This document shows positions 18,557 to 22,433 of a stretch of DNA of 22,433 nucleotides, in pieces. The DNA is taken from NCBI GenBank assembly GCA_033557675.1, contig JAWQRM010000466.1, positions 1 through 22,433 on the forward strand, read 5' to 3'. The notes below the pieces were generated by a model. The model saw nothing but the letters and a program-made list of their open reading frames with translations, searched no databases and had not been told where the DNA came from. The position numbers were made by a program, and so were the translations under genes. Within the stretch, counting starts at the first letter, position 1, and each line of letters starts with the position of its first letter. This DNA comes from Coptodactyla brooksi. Taxonomy: Eukaryota > Arthropoda > Insecta > Coleoptera > Scarabaeidae.

Positions 18557-18830
18557 CTACCAGGTCAAAAGGATGGAGGCAGGAATAAGGGCAGGGCAGT
18601 TATTGAGTATTTTATTTTTGTTTTTAAAAATTTCTAGGCTTTCCGCTGCGTCAAGTTGATTATTTGATTTAACTTGTTTATTCAGTTCCCTTTTATTATT
18701 TATCCTGTGGTTAAGGGTAATTATGCGGGCAACCACACTGGATTTCATATCTAATTTTAAGAGACCTACACGTTTGCCTGATGTAACTTTATCGCAATTA
18801 GTGCAACTTATTCTATAAATCCCCGATTTA
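18557..18830 (-). pseudogene. Penelope GIY-YIG endonuclease-like C-terminus
   Basis: The - strand reads GIYRISCTNCDKVTSGKRVG, matching the first strand of Penelope GIY-YIG domains (GIY-R--C--C---YIGQTGR), although the YIG part is altered (VTSG). It continues into LKLDMKSSVVARIITLNHRI and stops at 18557-18559. The expected catalytic Arg and Glu positions cannot be assigned safely. Confidence 0.65.
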
Positions 18831-19049
18831 TTCGGTCTATTAGATCTATTTTATTTTTTGAATTACCTAACCGACTTTTAATAGTGTTCTTATTAGTAAA
18901 TGCTACTTTAAAATCCAACGCTTTTCACATATTAGCTAATTCTTTAGTGGTTTTATCATAGGGGAGTTTAATGAACTGTTTAGGTTCTTTTTTCGGTGCT
19001 GCTTCAAAAGTAGTATGCTCACGTAAGTAGATTTAAAATTTTTTTTTTA

Positions 19050-19465
19050 AGTATTATGTATTACATTTCTATTAAACCCGTTATATATAGCTAACTCTTC
19101 AACATATTTAAGTTCTTTATTATACCTAATTTTGTTTAATGAAACAAAACCGTTTAGTAACCGATCTATCATACTATTAAATGTTGTTATTTTGTGTTGG
19201 AAATGATGATTAGAGTATGAAGTTATAAATCGTTTTGTATTAGTTCTTTTTAACATGGTTTCAAGATAACCCATGAAGAGATTAGCTAGAAAAGGTGAAA
19301 GACTGTTACCAATTGCCGTTCCTTCTGTCCCATTTTATGTCAGAGTTAGGTACATTTAATATGTACAATTAACATCTTGAAAAAAAGAGATCAATAAAGG
19401 GATAAATAGAGTTTCTGTTACTGGGTAAGAATAAGTAGTCCATAAGCCATTTTTCTTCAAACTGT
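19050..19465 (-). pseudogene. Penelope-like RT remnant with deleted catalytic core
   Basis: The - strand reads EGTAIGNSLSPFLANLFM at about 19335-19270 (the RT box before the active site), then YLETML, then directly KRTNTKRFITSYSNHHFQHK and FNSMIDRLL, which normally follow the RT. The segment with the YVDD active site is missing between them. KELKYVEELAIYNGFNRNVI is the usual Penelope sequence before the linker. Confidence 0.8.
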
Positions 19466-19789
19466 CACAATAAATATATTAGAAATATGATTTTAATTTT
19501 AAAATTGTCCTTAGCACATTAATGGAAATGACTTACACATTTCCCATTTAGCAATACACTCTTGCTGAAAGTTAGGTTACGCTTGACATCTATTTAGAAC
19601 AAAATGTGTCTCAACCAAAATACTTTCTCTTTTCCACCTATACTGGAAACCAAAAGTATGCAGAAAGAAAAATGACATCTTAAAATTATAAATATAAGCA
19701 GTACCTACTAACTATTCAAGAGACTTTGCGATCGTCAGAATGGTCTGCATTGTTTGATAATGGATTTAGGAGAGCTAGTTGTATTTACT
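19466..19789. other. Intergenic sequence
   Basis: No gene, RNA or structured repeat is recognised. It lies between two fragments of retroelements and may hold decayed parts of either. Confidence 0.5.
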
Positions 19790-19993
19790 TCAGACCATTA
19801 CAGAACTGCTCCATCCTCGTGCATTGGCTTCACTGTAGTGGTATAATACATAGGTGATTCTTGATGATGAACCCCATGGTCTTCCTATGGTCCTGCAACA
19901 TTGCAATAATGTGGCAGTAGTTTTGGTTTTCACATTTTCAGGTCGACTATTTAAAGTAAGTCGTTTGTTAAGGGCGATGCCTAAGTTGTCCAT
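19790..19993 (-). pseudogene. Jockey-type LINE reverse transcriptase C-terminal fragment
   Basis: The 67-codon frame reads NLGIALNKRLTLNSRPENVK, then ATLLQCCRTIGRPWGSSSRI. This is the post-RT region of jockey-group LINE ORF2 (LG--LD-RLTW, then a Cys/Arg box and the TWGL phrase). It is an isolated short fragment with no readable neighbours. It is from a different family than the LINE at 4510-8210. Confidence 0.6.
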
Positions 19994-20189
19994 CTCAGAA
20001 AGTGTTTAGTTATCTGAACAAATAATGATTGACAGCGAATACACTTTCCAATACCACATCAATTGCAAGTTGCCATATGGCTAAACACACCATATTAAAT
20101 GTTTGGTGTGGTGTTCTCTACCTCCCATAAAATGTATGTACGCAATGAGGAAAAGGTAGATAAAATAGATCTGTTTTAAAGGTATACAT

Positions 20190-20195
20190 TTTATT
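20190..20195 (-). terminator. PSMG2 poly(A) signal three bases after the stop
   Basis: On the - strand AATAAA occupies 20195-20190, separated from the TGA stop by only three bases (TTC). If it is used, the 3' UTR would be about 15-35 nt long. No other AATAAA is obvious in the next 100 nt downstream. Confidence 0.65.
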
Positions 20196-20198
20196 GAA

Positions 20199-20918
20199 TC
20201 AAAACATTCCCATGGGGGGTGGATTACCAAATACAAAATTCCAAGACACTGGAAATTTCACTTCAAACTTATTTCTATCGTTTAAGTTATCCATTAAACT
20301 ACATAGCAAATCCAAAGTTGCTACAGCATCTGGTATATTATTACCCTCGGATACATACTTAATCAAAACCATGGTAGAAATTGAATCATTTAATAATTCA
20401 TATAATTTAACAGCGTATCCAGATCCAGCTATTATGTATTTTCCATTTTCTTCTACTTGCATAGGTTGTATTTGAAGAGACGTATCTATATTTTCACCAT
20501 TGCCAATATAACGGAAATGACTCGATTCCACTATATGCAATTCATATGCAAACGTTGATGTTAGAATCAAAACATTTCCAAATTTCAATTCTATAAGTTT
20601 ATCTTTCAATGTAGTAAAAAAGTCGTATGCCAATTTAATTTCTATACTAGATCGTAGTTGAAGCACTGCTAACTTTAAGTCTTCATTTACGTACAATTCA
20701 CAGGATGTACAAATTGAATTTGTATTTATATCATAAGGATTACTACCTGCCATAGGTATAATCCCAGGGTGCCATAATGTTGCGTACCTTTGAAGATTAT
20801 AAGTTGAAATTATTAAATCGGCTGTTAGTTGCCCAACATTTCCTACTGACACGCTCGGTATTATTAGGGTGAATGATGTAAAATCACAGCTTTTTTCAAA
20901 ATTCACAAAGTCTATCAT
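20199..20918 (-). CDS. PSMG2: Proteasome assembly chaperone 2 (PSMG2/PAC2), single exon
   Basis: The open frame codes for 239 residues from ATG at 20918 (context ACAAAG before ATG) to TGA at 20199-20201. It matches the PAC2 family from end to end: FTLIIPSVSVGNVGQLTADL near the N-terminus, HPGIIPMAGSNPYDIN next, LAVLQLRSSIE in the core, VSEGNNIPDAVATLDLL, and the C-terminal PVSWNFVFGNPPP. Known role: PAC2 pairs with PAC1 (PSMG1) and guides assembly of the 20S proteasome alpha ring in the cytosol. The length is close to the human 264 residues, so it appears complete. There is no intron, but also no poly(A) tail or flanking duplication to suggest a retrocopy. It converges with the CABIN1-like gene. 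Confidence 0.96.
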   Translation of the reverse strand: MIDFVNFEKSCDFTSFTLIIPSVSVGNVGQLTADLIISTYNLQRYATLWHPGIIPMAGSNPYDINTNSICTSCELYVNEDLKLAVLQLRSSIEIKLAYDFFTTLKDKLIELKFGNVLILTSTFAYELHIVESSHFRYIGNGENIDTSLQIQPMQVEENGKYIIAGSGYAVKLYELLNDSISTMVLIKYVSEGNNIPDAVATLDLLCSLMDNLNDRNKFEVKFPVSWNFVFGNPPPMGMF

Positions 20919-21085
20919 CTTTGTACAGGTTTAAACGGAATGACTTCTAAAACCACCGAGTAAAAACATTAAACGATCATAGGCTGTATAAATGCAACTC
21001 ATTTGTTTTTACAGAGGTATGCAACCGAACGAACGTAGAGGTGTAGACAACCAAACGAACGGAAAATTAAATTTCAGGTATACCT
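20919..21085 (-). promoter_or_regulatory. Putative PSMG2 promoter/5' UTR with a tandem repeat
   Basis: This is the stretch directly upstream of the PSMG2 start. It contains two near-identical units, 21013-21036 and 21037-21061, both starting AGAGGT and ending in (A/C)CGAACG. A perfect 10-bp palindrome AGGTATACCT lies at 21076-21085. No TATA box or initiator is convincing. The assignment as promoter rests on position only. Confidence 0.3.
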
Positions 21086-22433
21086 CAGTGGCGGCCTGTT
21101 TATTACTAAAAGTACTTTATATTAATTTACTTGGTTATTTGAGATATTCAGTTAATGAATGAGTAAATGCTTACAAGATGGTAAATGTTGGGACTAGATG
21201 CAATGATTTGATATATTTGTTAATTTCATGATTGTTTCTTTGTAGAAACTAACTACTCTGTATACTATAGTTCATTTTTTGAAAAGAAGGAGTGACTCAT
21301 ACATCATAAATCACACAAGGCAAATATAACTTCACCTTAAGGTTTTAGTAACGATTTCCCAACATACATACTCCTTATTGCAGTTGTATAACTCATAGGG
21401 TGTGTTTATTACTCTGCAAATGTTTTAATAAACTTCAGAAATATTTTTTAGAGTACATTATAATATTGCTATAAATTTTCATCATCTGAAAAATTACTGT
21501 AGCTATCGTTGTGACTTCCAGTACTGGAGCTCAAGGAAATGAACATCATTTATTAAAGCATATAACATGGGCATTTTCTCTTCTTCTTTAATTATCTGTT
21601 GTTCACACTTACTGCAGTTTTCTTGAGTAACGTTATCCAATTGCTTCGTTTACTTCAGTCAACTTGAACGATTTGCTTTTGATTTTGGGATTGAATTTGA
21701 TTTTGAGTCTTAATTCCCCGCATTCCAGCTAGATCTTTCGGAACGTTTCAAAGTTCCGGGTTAGTATATGATTCTTACCACCTTTTAGTGTTGCTAATCC
21801 GTTACAGACATATTCGGTTTGCGGACCGTTTCGTGCTTCCGCAGTATTCGATATTAAAAATAAATAAAAAAATTAGTTTTGATAAGTTGTAAAATTTGTG
21901 AGAATGTTTTTCTTACCGTGGCTTCATTAACCGAATTATTTTGTAACATCTTATTAAACAAAATCAGAAAATAACATGCTTACCAAAAACTGCTGTTAAT
22001 TCTTCCGTACTACCACACAAGAATATTAGAAGAGGAAAAAATATTCTGTGAACTCACGCTAATCTAAATGATAGCACAATGAGCACTATAAAAGTCAAAT
22101 AAACGCAACGAATAGAAAACTTAAAAATGACCCGACCCCGTTTGGGGGTCCCCGAATTTATTTAAAAAACGTGCAAGAAATAGGTTTATTATTTATACTT
22201 CGGTGGGAAAATAAGTGTTTACTTCTTAATGTGATAGTCCATAAAACGTTTGACGTGGAGTCCTTTGTCATATTTTTGACATCGAGTTTTCGCTCTATCA
22301 TGGCAATGTAAAATGAATTATAAGTAAGTAAATATTTACTTATAATTCATATATGGACGAAATGTCCTAGGATTAACATCAATTTAATATGAATAATCAC
22401 CCTTGTACTCCTTTACACAGTTCATACCGCATC
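21086..22433. other. Intergenic sequence beyond PSMG2
   Basis: No confident gene. On the - strand 21474-21640 has two overlapping, frame-shifted open stretches (QLDNVTQENCSKCEQQ and SSSTGSHNDSYSNFSDDENL before a stop), which look coding-like but cannot be joined. A short GC-rich inverted repeat (GACCCC/GGGGTC) lies near 22134-22150, and a perfect 15-bp hairpin at 22313-22350. Confidence 0.5.
22313..22350. repeat. Perfect 15-bp hairpin
   Basis: ATGAATTATAAGTAA (22313-22327) is exactly complementary to 22336-22350, with an 8-base loop. It may be the edge of a foldback element that continues past the window. Confidence 0.75.

Larger units (their letters stand above)
18340..19465 (-). mobile_element. 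Penelope-like retroelement, 5'-truncated and decayed
   Basis: On the - strand the order is an RT remnant (about 19465-19250), a post-RT region (19250-19050), a linker with APKKEPKQFIKLPYDK (about 19000-18950), and a GIY-YIG-like segment with IYRISCTNCDKV (about 18820-18780) that runs on to a stop near 18557. A 3' region with a hammerhead-like motif (18418-18458) follows. RT joined to a GIY-YIG end is the hallmark of Penelope-like elements. The element is cut at the 5' end and has internal stops. Confidence 0.82.

Noticed and set aside
20194..20475. 93-codon + strand frame
   Set aside because: It is the antisense shadow of PSMG2.
20199..20918. PSMG2 as a processed retrocopy
   Set aside because: The gene is single-exon, but there is no poly(A) tail or target duplication and the reading frame is intact and well conserved.
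1..22433. CRISPR arrays, tRNA or rRNA genes
   Set aside because: No regularly spaced direct repeats, no tRNA A/B box pair with a cloverleaf, and no rRNA-like stretch were seen; the window is eukaryotic.

Overview
The window looks like insect (arthropod) nuclear DNA. It is AT-rich, a multi-exon gene is split by introns of either 51-90 nt or 0.8-4 kb, and the mobile elements are of kinds common in insect genomes. The order cannot be fixed from this sequence.

Two host genes are supported, and they converge tail to tail. On the + strand, 12 exons between 1801 and 17985 encode the C-terminal 1,219 residues of a CABIN1-type protein. CABIN1 is a calcineurin-binding TPR protein and, in vertebrates, a subunit of the HIRA histone H3.3 chaperone complex. 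The gene starts upstream of the window. All exon phases join without a break (3,660 nt including the stop). The protein reads: conserved TPR-rich part, acidic Ser/Asp tract, second TPR-like block, an AT-hook exon, a disordered tail with a PxIxIT calcineurin-docking motif, and an acidic end that looks like a SUMO-interacting motif. On the - strand, 20199-20918 is an intronless proteasome assembly chaperone 2 (PSMG2) gene.

The rest is mostly mobile DNA. Every long CABIN1 intron carries recognisable elements: a 59-bp-TIR foldback MITE (382-833) in the upstream intron; a foldback repeat (about 2889-3121); a decayed sense-strand LINE (about 4510-8210); a second foldback repeat (about 9695-9903) and a TA-flanked MITE (10317-10487); a complete-ended but dead Tigger/pogo element (11639-14150); and a third repeat copy next to a mariner remnant (about 15655-16420). 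Between the two genes lie a short MITE, a 5'-truncated Penelope-like element with an RT remnant and a GIY-YIG-like end (about 18340-19465), and a jockey-type RT fragment (19790-19993).

The most interesting signal is a hammerhead-ribozyme-like motif that occurs six times: in both arms of two foldback repeats, in the third repeat, and in the 3' region of the Penelope-like element. Each has a CTGANGA-like box, a stem II hairpin, a GAAA box, a GTC/GTT cleavage triplet and a flanking stem I. One stem I carries a compensatory G-C to A-T change. Every copy whose stem II can be drawn also has one extra unpaired base before stem II. This suggests that the short repeats are a non-autonomous, ribozyme-bearing family related to the Penelope-like element. 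Beyond PSMG2 (20919-22433) there is a tandem promoter repeat, possible coding remnants and a perfect 15-bp hairpin, but no confident gene.
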